A stretch of DNA of 64,000 bases from Acinetobacter bouvetii DSM 14964 = CIP 107468 (GTDB taxonomy: Bacteria; Pseudomonadota; Gammaproteobacteria; Pseudomonadales; Moraxellaceae): positions 107,965 to 171,964 of the forward strand of contig NZ_KB849728.1 in assembly GCF_000368865.1 (NCBI RefSeq), given 5' to 3'. A program made the translations under genes and the position numbers. Within the stretch, counting starts at the first letter, position 1; the number at the start of each line of letters is the position of its first letter. The notes below the pieces were generated by a model. That model made no database searches. It had not been told where the DNA came from and worked only from the letters and a program-made list of their open reading frames with translations. Below are positions 28,818 through 37,141 of this stretch, one piece after another.

Positions 28818-31502
28818 ATGATTCAACAAATTGATGCTCCATTACGTGACGATGTACGATTGCTGGGCAACCTGCTGGGCGAAACCCTGAAGCAGCATGC
28901 TGGACAAGATTTGTTTAATCAGGTTGAACAGATTCGCGCCCTTGCGAAAGGCGCACGCGACGGGCAGGCTGAAGCGGAAAAGCAACTGGAACAGCTGTTC
29001 CTCAGCCTGGAAGATGATGAAATTCTGCCGCTGACCCGCGCGTTTACCCATTTTTTAAACTTTGCCAATATTGCCGAGCAGTACCATGTGGTGCGCAGCC
29101 GGCGTCAAAGCGAATTTGATGAACAGGCGCCATCGCCCAACCCGCTGGATCATTTATTTCAAAAATTCAAAGACCGTGACATTTCGGCCGAAGCGCTGTA
29201 TCAGCAAATCTGCGAATTAAAAATTGAACTGGTACTGACCGCGCATCCGACTGAAGTCAGCCGGCGCACTTTGATTCAAAAATATGACGGCATTAATGAC
29301 TGCCTGTTTAAGTTCGATCAGCAGAAGCTGACCCCGCGAGAACGCCAAGCCGTATTGGACGATTTAAAACAGCTGGTGTGTTCTGCCTGGCAAACCGATG
29401 AAATCCGCCAGCACCGCCCAACCCCTGTCGATGAGGCAAAGTGGGGCTTCACTACCATTGAACAGACGCTATGGAATGCTGTGCCGAAGTTCATGCGTGA
29501 ATTGGACAGCATGGTCACTGAACATTGCGGCCAGCAGCTTCCGCTGACTATTGCCCCTGTCCGCTTTGCCTCATGGATGGGCGGCGACCGCGACGGCAAT
29601 CCGAACGTGACCCATAACATCACGCAAGAAGTGCTGTGGCTGTCGCGCTGGAAAGCCGCCGACCTGTATGTGCGCGACATTGAAGCCCTGCGCTGGGAAC
29701 TGTCAATTGAACAGTGCAGCGCCGAATTGCGCGCCGCTTTAGGTCAAGACCACCCGGAACCGTACCGTGAATATCTGCGTGATACCCGCCAGCGCTTAAA
29801 AGCCACCCGTTACTGGCTGGCGCAAAAACTGAAAGGTGAAGATGCAGATGACAGTCAAGTCATCCGAAGCAAAGATGAACTGCTTCAGCCGCTGCTGCTG
29901 TGCTACCGTTCACTGATAGATTGCGATCTGCCTGAAATCGCCAATGGCAAACTGCTGGACTTTATTCACCGCGTGAATTGTTTCGGCATTGAACTGCTGA
30001 AACTGGACATCCGCCAAGAATCCGGCCGCCACCGCCAGGCAATTTCCGCCATTACAGAATATTTAGGCCTGGGCAATTTTGAAACGTGGACCGAACAGGC
30101 CCGCCAGAACTTCCTGCTGCAGGAACTGCAAAGCAAGCGTCCGCTGCTGCCAAAGCATCTGAATGAACCGGAACAGAGCCTGATTGAACACCCTGATGTG
30201 CAGGAAGTCTTTGCCACCATGCGCACATTGGCGGAACAGCCGTCAGAAAGCTTAGGCGCGTACATTATTTCGATGGCGGAATATCCAAGCGATGTGCTGG
30301 CCGTGCTGCTGCTGCAGAAAGAAGCCGGCATTCAGCAAGCGCTGCGGGTGGTGCCATTATTCGAGACATTGAAAGATTTGGATGGCGCCGCAGCCACCAT
30401 GCAGACCTTATTCGGCATGCATTGGTATAAGCAGCATATTCAGGGCAAGCATGAAGTCATGATCGGCTATTCTGACTCTGCTAAAGATGCCGGCTTTATG
30501 TCTGCCAACTGGGCGCAGTACCGCGCGCAGGAAGAATTAACAGAGATTGCAAAGAAACACGGCGTGCAGCTGACCCTATTCCACGGCCGCGGCGGCTCAA
30601 TCAGCCGCGGCGGCGCGCCCACCCAGCAGGCGCTGTTCTCACAGCCGCCGGGTTCAATTTCAGGCGCGATCCGGGTCACCGAACAAGGCGAAATGATCCG
30701 CTTTAAGTTCGGCTTAGAAGGCATTGCCTTGCAGAATTTGGAAATTTATACTGCAGCCACCTTAGAGGCGACGCTGTTGCCGCCGCCTGAACCTAAGCAG
30801 GAATGGCGCGCGCTGATGCATAAAATGACTGAACTGTCTGTGCAGGTCTACCGCCAAACCGTCCGTGAAAACCCGCATTTCGTCAAATACCTGCGCACCG
30901 TAACCCCCGAACTTGAACTGCAGATGCTGCCTTTGGGCTCACGCCCGGCCAAGCGTAAAGTCAGCGGCGGCATTGAATCCTTGCGCGCCATTCCATGGGT
31001 CTTTGCCTGGACGCAAATCCGCTTGATGCTGCCGGCATGGCTGGGCACTGGCGCAGCGATCAACCAAGTGCTGGATCAGGGGCAAAAAGCCGTACTGGAA
31101 GAAATGCTGCATGAATGGCCTTATTTCCAAACCCTGATTGATATGCTGGAAATGGTGCTGTCCAAATCGGACAGCCATGTCGCGCTGTACTATGAGTCGC
31201 ATCTGACGCAGGATGAAGATTTGAAAGCCTTAGGCGAAGAACTGCGCCAGCGCTTGCGCGATGCGGTGCAGACCTTGCTTGCGCTGAAAGGCGAATCCAA
31301 GCTGCTCAGCAGCAATGACGTGCTGGATCAGTCGATGAAAGTGCGCAAGCCATACCTGCTGCCGCTGCACCTGCTGCAGGCAGAATTGATGAAGCGCCGC
31401 CGCGCCTATCTGGCTGAACGTCAGGCGGAAAACACCCCGGTCGATCATGCCCTCATGGTCAGCATTGCCGGCATTGCTGCAGGTCTGCGCAATACCGGCT
31501 AA
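28818..31502 (+). CDS. ppc: Phosphoenolpyruvate carboxylase
   Basis: An 894-residue cytoplasmic enzyme making oxaloacetate from phosphoenolpyruvate and bicarbonate to refill the citric-acid cycle. Seen: catalytic LTAHPTEVSRRTL, the GYSDSAKDAG loop, the FHGRGGSISRGGAP segment, GSRPAKRK with the phosphate-binding lysine/arginine, RAIPWVFAWTQ, and the conserved C-terminal NTG. The frame extends 35 codons upstream to 28713, but CCGGAGA lies properly before the ATG at 28818 and the residues upstream are not enzyme-like. It is flanked by its own terminator. Confidence 0.96.
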   Translation: MIQQIDAPLRDDVRLLGNLLGETLKQHAGQDLFNQVEQIRALAKGARDGQAEAEKQLEQLFLSLEDDEILPLTRAFTHFLNFANIAEQYHVVRSRRQSEFDEQAPSPNPLDHLFQKFKDRDISAEALYQQICELKIELVLTAHPTEVSRRTLIQKYDGINDCLFKFDQQKLTPRERQAVLDDLKQLVCSAWQTDEIRQHRPTPVDEAKWGFTTIEQTLWNAVPKFMRELDSMVTEHCGQQLPLTIAPVRFASWMGGDRDGNPNVTHNITQEVLWLSRWKAADLYVRDIEALRWELSIEQCSAELRAALGQDHPEPYREYLRDTRQRLKATRYWLAQKLKGEDADDSQVIRSKDELLQPLLLCYRSLIDCDLPEIANGKLLDFIHRVNCFGIELLKLDIRQESGRHRQAISAITEYLGLGNFETWTEQARQNFLLQELQSKRPLLPKHLNEPEQSLIEHPDVQEVFATMRTLAEQPSESLGAYIISMAEYPSDVLAVLLLQKEAGIQQALRVVPLFETLKDLDGAAATMQTLFGMHWYKQHIQGKHEVMIGYSDSAKDAGFMSANWAQYRAQEELTEIAKKHGVQLTLFHGRGGSISRGGAPTQQALFSQPPGSISGAIRVTEQGEMIRFKFGLEGIALQNLEIYTAATLEATLLPPPEPKQEWRALMHKMTELSVQVYRQTVRENPHFVKYLRTVTPELELQMLPLGSRPAKRKVSGGIESLRAIPWVFAWTQIRLMLPAWLGTGAAINQVLDQGQKAVLEEMLHEWPYFQTLIDMLEMVLSKSDSHVALYYESHLTQDEDLKALGEELRQRLRDAVQTLLALKGESKLLSSNDVLDQSMKVRKPYLLPLHLLQAELMKRRRAYLAERQAENTPVDHALMVSIAGIAAGLRNTG

Positions 31503-31516
31503 GGCCCCAAACCCAA

Positions 31517-31549
31517 TAAAAAGGCATATCCAAGGATATGCCTTTTTAT
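31517..31549 (+). terminator. Terminator of ppc
   Basis: The stem AAAAAGGCATATCC/GGATATGCCTTTTT with a short loop follows the ppc stop by about 15 bases. Confidence 0.92.
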
Positions 31550-31671
31550 TGACCATTTATTCTATAATCCATACATTTAATCATAAGTTAAATCAAAAAA
31601 ATTTATGACCGCCCTCTGCGGGCTTTAAATTTATTAATCACTGATTTAACGCTATTTTTAAAATAAAAAAC

Positions 31672-31689
31672 TTTTACCGTGCGGTAAAA
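31672..31689. promoter_or_regulatory. Perfect 8-bp palindrome upstream of the uracil permease
   Basis: TTTTACCGTGCGGTAAAA is a perfect inverted repeat with a 2-base centre, 111 bases before the permease ATG, in AT-rich non-coding DNA. It looks like a dimeric repressor site. The protein that reads it is unknown. Confidence 0.5.
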
Positions 31690-31799
31690 AATAATGAAAA
31701 GTCATAGGATTAGTTTTAATTTTTTTTTTATTGCAGTGATTAAATCTTCCAAAAAAGAAGCGTATGATGTGCACAATTTAAATTTTGAGTGCTCATTTT

Positions 31800-33104
31800 A
31801 TGTCCAATTGGTTTCCCAAATGGCGCCCGTATGAAGGCAGTATCGATGCACGTCCAGTTGGCACCAATGAATATCTGCCGCCTGCGCAAAGTGTTGTATT
31901 GGGCATACAGCATGCCTTTGCCATGTTCGGGGCGACGGTTCTTGCGCCGTTCTTAATGGGCTTTGATCCAAACTTGGCCATCTTAATGTCAGGCCTGTGC
32001 ACCATTTTGTTCTTTATTATCACGGGCGGCCGTGTGCCAAGCTATTTGGGATCAAGCTTTGCCTTTATCGGCGTCGTGATTGCCGCCACGGGCTATGCAG
32101 CGTCTGGCACCGGTGCGCCGAATGCCAATATTGCCATGGCTGCCGGCGGCATCATGGCCTGCGGTATTTTATATGCTATTTTCGGCTTCATTGTGATGGC
32201 GACTGGCACCCGCTGGATTGAAAAACTGATGCCGCCTGTAGTCACAGGCGCTGTAGTGATGATTATTGGCTTGAATCTTGCGCCAGTGACCGTTAAAGGC
32301 GTGATGGGCAACAGCTTTAATATGTGGATGTCACTGGTGACTGTGCTGTGCATGGGCTCCATTGCCGTATTCACCAAAGGCCTATTGCAGCGCTTGCTGC
32401 TGCTGGTCGGCCTGCTGCTGGCTTATTTAGTTTATTACATCGTGTCCAATGTCATGGGATACGGCACGCCGATTAATTTTACGCCGATTCAGCAGGCGGC
32501 TTGGTTTGGCGTACCGCATTTCCATGCGCCTGAATTCAACGTCAATGCCATGCTGATTATTGCCCCAATTGCCCTGATTCTAGTGGCGGAAAACCTGGGC
32601 CATATTAAAGCCGTCAGCGCCATGACCGGTGAAAACCTGGATCCCCATATTGGCAAAGCTTTTGTGGCGGATGGCGTAGCGACCACCCTTTCAGGCGCTG
32701 TCGGCGGCCCAGGCATGACCACGTATGGCGAAAACATTGGCGTCATGGCAGTCACCCGCGTCTACTCCACCATCATCTTTGTGGTGGCGGGCGTATTTGC
32801 AGTATTTCTGGGCCTGTCTCCAAAATTTGGCGCCATCATCCATACCATTCCAAGCGCAATTTTAACCGGCGCATCCATTGTAGTCTTTGGTTTAATTACC
32901 ATTGCCGGCGCAAAAATCTGGATTGAAAACAAAGTCGATTTCTCTAAAAATAAAAACCTGATGGTGGCAGCCGTGACCATTATTTTAGGAACCGGCGACT
33001 TTGCGCTTCAGTTCGGCAGCTTCAATTTAGGCGGCATTGGCACTGCAACATTTGCAGCTTTAATTCTGAACTGGTTCTTCAGCTTAGCGGATAAATCAGA
33101 ATAA
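31800..33104 (+). CDS. uraA: Uracil/xanthine permease (NCS2 family)
   Basis: A 434-residue inner-membrane proton symporter with about fourteen membrane segments. Seen: SVVLGIQHAFAMFGATVLAPFLMG at the N-terminus, the glutamate-containing LVAENLGHIKAVSAMTG of TM8 and the PGMTTYGENIGVMAVTRVYS motif of TM10, both substrate-binding elements of the UraA fold. A TTG at 31785 is in frame, but the ATG at 31800 matches the usual N-terminus. UraA-type uracil uptake is most likely; xanthine or another nucleobase is possible. A palindromic site lies 111 bases upstream and a terminator follows. Confidence 0.9.
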   Translation: MSNWFPKWRPYEGSIDARPVGTNEYLPPAQSVVLGIQHAFAMFGATVLAPFLMGFDPNLAILMSGLCTILFFIITGGRVPSYLGSSFAFIGVVIAATGYAASGTGAPNANIAMAAGGIMACGILYAIFGFIVMATGTRWIEKLMPPVVTGAVVMIIGLNLAPVTVKGVMGNSFNMWMSLVTVLCMGSIAVFTKGLLQRLLLLVGLLLAYLVYYIVSNVMGYGTPINFTPIQQAAWFGVPHFHAPEFNVNAMLIIAPIALILVAENLGHIKAVSAMTGENLDPHIGKAFVADGVATTLSGAVGGPGMTTYGENIGVMAVTRVYSTIIFVVAGVFAVFLGLSPKFGAIIHTIPSAILTGASIVVFGLITIAGAKIWIENKVDFSKNKNLMVAAVTIILGTGDFALQFGSFNLGGIGTATFAALILNWFFSLADKSE

Positions 33105-33121
33105 TTTGACGCTTCAAATAT

Positions 33122-33148
33122 AAAAAGCAGCCATTTGGCTGCTTTTTT
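33122..33148 (+). terminator. Terminator of the uracil permease gene
   Basis: The stem AAAAAGCAGCC/GGCTGCTTTTTT with loop ATTT follows the stop codon by 18 bases. Confidence 0.92.
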
Positions 33149-33213
33149 CATATCCGCATTTTTTGTCTGCCGATTTTGAGTAAAATAAAGCCTTCTTATA
33201 AGAGCAAGAATGC

Positions 33214-34119
33214 ATGCGCTTAGATCTGTTTGACCTGCAGCTGGTGCTGAATATTGTAGAAACCGGCAGTCTGACCAAAGGCGCTGAGCGCTCTGCCATT
33301 TCGCTGCAGGCCTGCAGTGAGCGCATTAAAAAAATGGAACAGCGTTATGCGGCCAGTTTATTTACCCGCCATGCTTCCGGCGTAAAGCTTACGCTGGCAG
33401 GCCAAACTTTCGTGGAACATGCACAGCAGATCCTGCAGCAAGGCCGGCAGCTGGAACAAGCCATGGCGCCTTTTGCGGCGGGGCTCAGTTCCAGCATGGT
33501 GCTGTGGTGCAATTCTTCTGCGCAAAGCGAGTATTTGCCCCTGCTGCTGCCGCAGTATTTATTGCAGAACCCCAATGTGCAGATTGAACTGAAAGAGGCG
33601 GAATCCCATGATATTGTGGCCGCCATCGAACAGGGTACGGCGCAGCTGGGGCTGATTTCAGGATTTTTCAGATCCAGCCAGCTGCAGACCTTGGAATTTG
33701 CCGATGACCCTCTGGTGCTGATTTTCCCGAAAGCACATGAACTGACAGGCCATGCGCCAATGCCGCTGGCTCAGACTCTTGGCTATCCTTTTGTCGGGCT
33801 GATGCAATATCACTCCTTGCAGCAGTCCATTGAAACGCAAGCCAAACAATTAGGCTCCCGCATTCAATACCGGCTGCGCCTGCCTAACTTTGCCGCTATT
33901 GCTCAAGTGGTCGCCAACGGCGTAGGCGTTGCCATCATGCCTAAACGGGCGGCCCTGCGCCTGCAGGCGCTGTATGCTTTTGACACTGTAGATTTAACCG
34001 GTGACTGGGCCAACCGGAAACTGATGCTGACTGCCCGCAGCTTTGATGATTTGTCTACGCCGTATCAGCATTTCAGCCAATTTTTAATTGCGCAGCACAG
34101 CCTATTAAAGCTGGATTAA
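33214..34119 (+). CDS. LysR-family transcriptional regulator
   Basis: A 301-residue LysR regulator with an N-terminal winged helix-turn-helix (FDLQLVLNIVETGSLTKGA, about 4-60) and a two-lobed effector-binding domain from about residue 90. It converges with and overlaps by 4 bases the TauE/SafE permease gene on the other strand, so it is not arranged as a classical divergent LysR pair. The linked permease is a plausible but unproven target. The effector is unknown. Confidence 0.92.
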   Translation: MRLDLFDLQLVLNIVETGSLTKGAERSAISLQACSERIKKMEQRYAASLFTRHASGVKLTLAGQTFVEHAQQILQQGRQLEQAMAPFAAGLSSSMVLWCNSSAQSEYLPLLLPQYLLQNPNVQIELKEAESHDIVAAIEQGTAQLGLISGFFRSSQLQTLEFADDPLVLIFPKAHELTGHAPMPLAQTLGYPFVGLMQYHSLQQSIETQAKQLGSRIQYRLRLPNFAAIAQVVANGVGVAIMPKRAALRLQALYAFDTVDLTGDWANRKLMLTARSFDDLSTPYQHFSQFLIAQHSLLKLD

Positions 34120-34853
34120 ATCCAGCCGAATTGATGCAGCATCATATAGCCGCCAAGGGCAATCAGCCCTGCAAAAAAGACCTTGCGGAATTTCTGCTCC
34201 GGTATGCGGTAACGGATTTTTTTGCCTGCCCACATGCCGATTAAAGCGGGAAATAAAGCAATCAAAGACATTTGGTAATCCAGCGGCATATTATCGACAG
34301 GATTCTGCTGTAAAAATACGGCAAGGCAAATGGTCGATGTCGTAAAAGCCAAACCCAGCGCCTGCACGAGGTCATCCCGCTTCAGCTGCAGCCCTTGCAG
34401 ATAAGGCACCACAGGAATCACTACAACGCCAGTCGCTACAGTAAGCGCGCCGCCTAAATAGCCAATAATGGGCGACAGCCATTTTTCCTGCCCGGCAAAA
34501 TTCGGCAGTTTTTTTGCACATAAGCCATAAAGCCCATATAAAGCCAGCATTGCCCCCAAAAGCGCTTCACTTTGAAATTCGCCATGGCCTAAAGTCGGAA
34601 AAACACTCCAAATCGAACCGGCAATTATGCCCAGCAGCAAAGGCCAAAAACGCTGGACCAGCTGTAACACCCGCCCTTCAGCGAATAGCTGCCAAAAATT
34701 AGTGACCATTGAAGGAACGATCAGCAATGCCGCTGCCTGAAACGGACTGATCACCATGGTCAGCAGCCCCATCGCAACGGCAGGCAAACCCAGCCCAATC
34801 GCGCCTTTAATCATGCCGGCAATGGCAAATACCGCAATGACAAACCCAATCAT
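34116..34853 (-). CDS. TauE/SafE-family anion permease
   Basis: A 245-residue inner-membrane protein with about eight membrane segments and the duplicated half structure of the TauE/SafE family, including the motif YLGGALTVATGVVVIPVVPYL. Family members export or import sulfite, sulfoacetate and other small organic anions. Here it overlaps a LysR gene tail to tail. A hairpin AGCCTCAA/TTGAGGCT at 34928-34950 lies upstream of it in the leader region. The substrate cannot be assigned. Confidence 0.88.
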   Translation of the reverse strand: MIGFVIAVFAIAGMIKGAIGLGLPAVAMGLLTMVISPFQAAALLIVPSMVTNFWQLFAEGRVLQLVQRFWPLLLGIIAGSIWSVFPTLGHGEFQSEALLGAMLALYGLYGLCAKKLPNFAGQEKWLSPIIGYLGGALTVATGVVVIPVVPYLQGLQLKRDDLVQALGLAFTTSTICLAVFLQQNPVDNMPLDYQMSLIALFPALIGMWAGKKIRYRIPEQKFRKVFFAGLIALGGYMMLHQFGWI

Positions 34854-34977
34854 CTGCTTACTCGTTTCATGTTTAGCGCTATGCTAAAAAATTCTGCGCC
34901 AATCAAAAATCACTGTTTTTGGAATCCAGCCTCAATTAAATATTGAGGCTTTGCTGTAATCTGCATTCTGCCGCAAT

Positions 34978-35008
34978 AAAAAAGCGCCCATAGAGGACGC
35001 TTTTTTTA
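34978..35008 (-). terminator. Terminator of the ApbE-PepSY-flavoprotein operon
   Basis: Read on the minus strand, a stem AAAAAAAGCGTCC/GGGCGCTTTTTT follows the flavoprotein stop codon by about 28 bases. One G-U pair is in the stem. Confidence 0.85.
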
Positions 35009-35035
35009 AATGCAGGTTTAAGGCTTGCATAAAGC

Positions 35036-36511
35036 TCAGTACACATCACGGCGGTAGCGCTGTTCTCGGCGCAGCTGCTCCAGTTGCGCCGCGCCTAAAA
35101 TTTCAGTCAGCGCCTCATCCACCCCTTGCGCCATCCCCTGCAGGCTGCCGCACAGATAAATATAAGCGCCCTGATTCACCCATTCGCACAGCTGTTCAGC
35201 TTTTTCCGCCAGCGCATGCTGCACATATTTTTTAGGCTGATGATCGCGTGAAAATACGGTATCCAGCGTATGCAGAACACCGCTGTTTTTCCAGTCTGAA
35301 AGCGGCTGTTCAAACAGAAAATCGAACTGCTGCTGCCTTTCGCCAAAAATCAGCCAATTTTGGCAGAATCCCCAGGCATGGCGCTGCTGCAAATGCGCCA
35401 TCAATCCCGCAATTCCGGAACCATTGCCAATAAAAATCATTGGCTTATCAATTTTTTCCAGATGAAACGCTGGATTCGTCCGGATATGTGCAGTGACGCT
35501 TTCTCCTAAAGCAGCGCTCTCTGTCAGCCAGCCCGAACCGACGCCTAAGCCCTGTTCTGTGATTTGCTGGCGCACCACCAGTTCCAGCTGCTTAGACTCA
35601 GGAATCGAAGCAATGGAATAATCCCGTAGCGGCAGCGGCTCAAAACGTGTGACCCACTGGCTGAAGCTTTCATCCGGCTGACGTAAAGGCAGCTGGCGCA
35701 GATTTTTCAGCTTGAGGGCATCGGCCGCAGCCTGATCAGAATCAGCTGGATGCCGCTCTAAAAAACGCTGAATCTCCGCAGCGCCATTTGCGCTTTGCAC
35801 TTCCAGAATATCCCCAGACTGCCACTGCTGATTGTGCACAGACAGCATGATGCGGTACATTGCGCCACCGCAGCTGCCTGCGTTCAGCAGCTGCCGATCC
35901 TTCAAGCGGAAATCTGCCCACTGTTTTTCTTCATGCGCCATGCCCAGCTGCAGCTCCGCTGCTTTTTCAAGATGGTGTGTCCAAGTGTTCAAATCTGCCG
36001 CTGAAGACTGATCAACACAGACCAAATCAAACCATGGCTGCGCCTGCTGCTTCAGCAGCCATGCATTCAGCTCCTGCCCAAAATGGCAAAAATTGGCATA
36101 ACGGCGGTCGCCAAAGGCCAAAACAGCATAAGACATCTGAGACAAATCAAAAGACTGCGTGAGAATCTTTTGCTGAAAGGCCTGTGCTTGATCTGGCGCA
36201 TCACCCTCGCCATAGGTGCTCACCATCCACAAAACTTTGCAGGCCTGCGGCAATTCCTCAGCGCGGATGTCATGGATATTCACGCATTTTGCGCCCGCGC
36301 CCGCTTGCCGCAGCTGCTGTGCGGTGTGCTGCGCATACTGTTCGGCTTGACCTGATTGGCTGGCGTAAATAATGAGATACTGCTGAGGGTCAAGTCTTCG
36401 CGTCTGTTTTTTTTCAGCACGCCGAGCATACAGCAGCCAAACTAAAGCCAGAAAATGAATAAACAATAAAACCGCAAAAAAACTCAGAAGCAGAAGGGCT
36501 GCATGTGTCAT
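35036..36511 (-). CDS. Membrane-anchored diflavin reductase (flavodoxin plus FAD/NADPH domains, CysJ-like)
   Basis: A 491-residue protein. Order: one N-terminal membrane segment (about 5-27) followed by positive residues, which places the rest in the cytoplasm; a flavodoxin FMN domain with IIYASQSGQAEQYAQ; an FAD-binding domain with RDYSIASIPES; an NADPH domain with FIGNGSGIAGLMAHLQQR and YLCGSLQGMAQGV; and a C-terminal aromatic residue. It resembles the alpha subunit of sulfite reductase but is membrane-bound and lacks a CysI partner here. It lies 10 bases after the PepSY gene and is the last gene of an operon with a Fur-box promoter. I infer that it passes NADPH electrons to the PepSY protein. 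Confidence 0.85.
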   Translation of the reverse strand: MTHAALLLLSFFAVLLFIHFLALVWLLYARRAEKKQTRRLDPQQYLIIYASQSGQAEQYAQHTAQQLRQAGAGAKCVNIHDIRAEELPQACKVLWMVSTYGEGDAPDQAQAFQQKILTQSFDLSQMSYAVLAFGDRRYANFCHFGQELNAWLLKQQAQPWFDLVCVDQSSAADLNTWTHHLEKAAELQLGMAHEEKQWADFRLKDRQLLNAGSCGGAMYRIMLSVHNQQWQSGDILEVQSANGAAEIQRFLERHPADSDQAAADALKLKNLRQLPLRQPDESFSQWVTRFEPLPLRDYSIASIPESKQLELVVRQQITEQGLGVGSGWLTESAALGESVTAHIRTNPAFHLEKIDKPMIFIGNGSGIAGLMAHLQQRHAWGFCQNWLIFGERQQQFDFLFEQPLSDWKNSGVLHTLDTVFSRDHQPKKYVQHALAEKAEQLCEWVNQGAYIYLCGSLQGMAQGVDEALTEILGAAQLEQLRREQRYRRDVY

Positions 36512-36521
36512 ATCAAATGCC

Positions 36522-37112
36522 CTATACAGCCGACCAAATTAAAGCGATCAGCACCGCAAGGCTGGCCGCCGTCAGCAGCAGATTCTGCACTAAACGTGAC
36601 TTGATGCTGAGGAATAAAATATAGCCCGCCAAAGACAGCGCCAGGATTAAGATCGCGCTGATATCAATCAGCCAGCTCCACGCAGCGCCGGCGTTTTTGC
36701 CGCGGTGCAAATCACTGATCAGCGACACAGCAGATGCCGGCTTTTGCGTAATCTCAACTTCGCCAGTATCCAGCAAAGCCCAAACATCTGTAGAGCCGGC
36801 AGGGCTTTCCAGACGGATCATCACTTCGCCATCCAGCACTTCACTGCTTTGATAGCGGCCGACAATAGCTTCTTTTTGACGGACATACGCCAGCAATGCA
36901 TTAGAAGGATTTTCCTGCTTCTGCAGGGCCTGAAGGACATCTTCAGGCAATTCGATTTTGACTGTTTTTTCGTCTTTTTCTGGATCAAACCATTCGGGAT
37001 GATTCAGCAGCAGGCCGGTCAGGGAGAAAAACACCAGCACAATAAATGCGAATGCAGACAGCCAGCCATGCACATAGCGTGCATGGCGGTAAAAATCACG
37101 GCGTTGGTACAC
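36522..37112 (-). CDS. PepSY-associated transmembrane protein
   Basis: A 196-residue membrane protein. It has an N-terminal segment with HARYVHGWLSAFAF (His10, His15), a first membrane helix to about residue 36, a periplasmic PepSY-like domain, the DLHRGK motif (His136) and two C-terminal helices (about 144-165 and 172-195). The paired histidines near membrane helices are those of PepSY-TM proteins thought to bind heme and carry electrons in iron-reductase systems. Residues 102-108 read ESPAGST, a degenerate form of the DxxSGAT flavinylation motif. It sits between the ApbE-DUF2271 gene and the diflavin reductase in one operon, and could link the cytoplasmic reductase to the periplasm. Confidence 0.8.
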   Translation of the reverse strand: MYQRRDFYRHARYVHGWLSAFAFIVLVFFSLTGLLLNHPEWFDPEKDEKTVKIELPEDVLQALQKQENPSNALLAYVRQKEAIVGRYQSSEVLDGEVMIRLESPAGSTDVWALLDTGEVEITQKPASAVSLISDLHRGKNAGAAWSWLIDISAILILALSLAGYILFLSIKSRLVQNLLLTAASLAVLIALIWSAV

Positions 37113-37141
37113 GGTTTAAACCTTCATCATCCATCAAAAAA

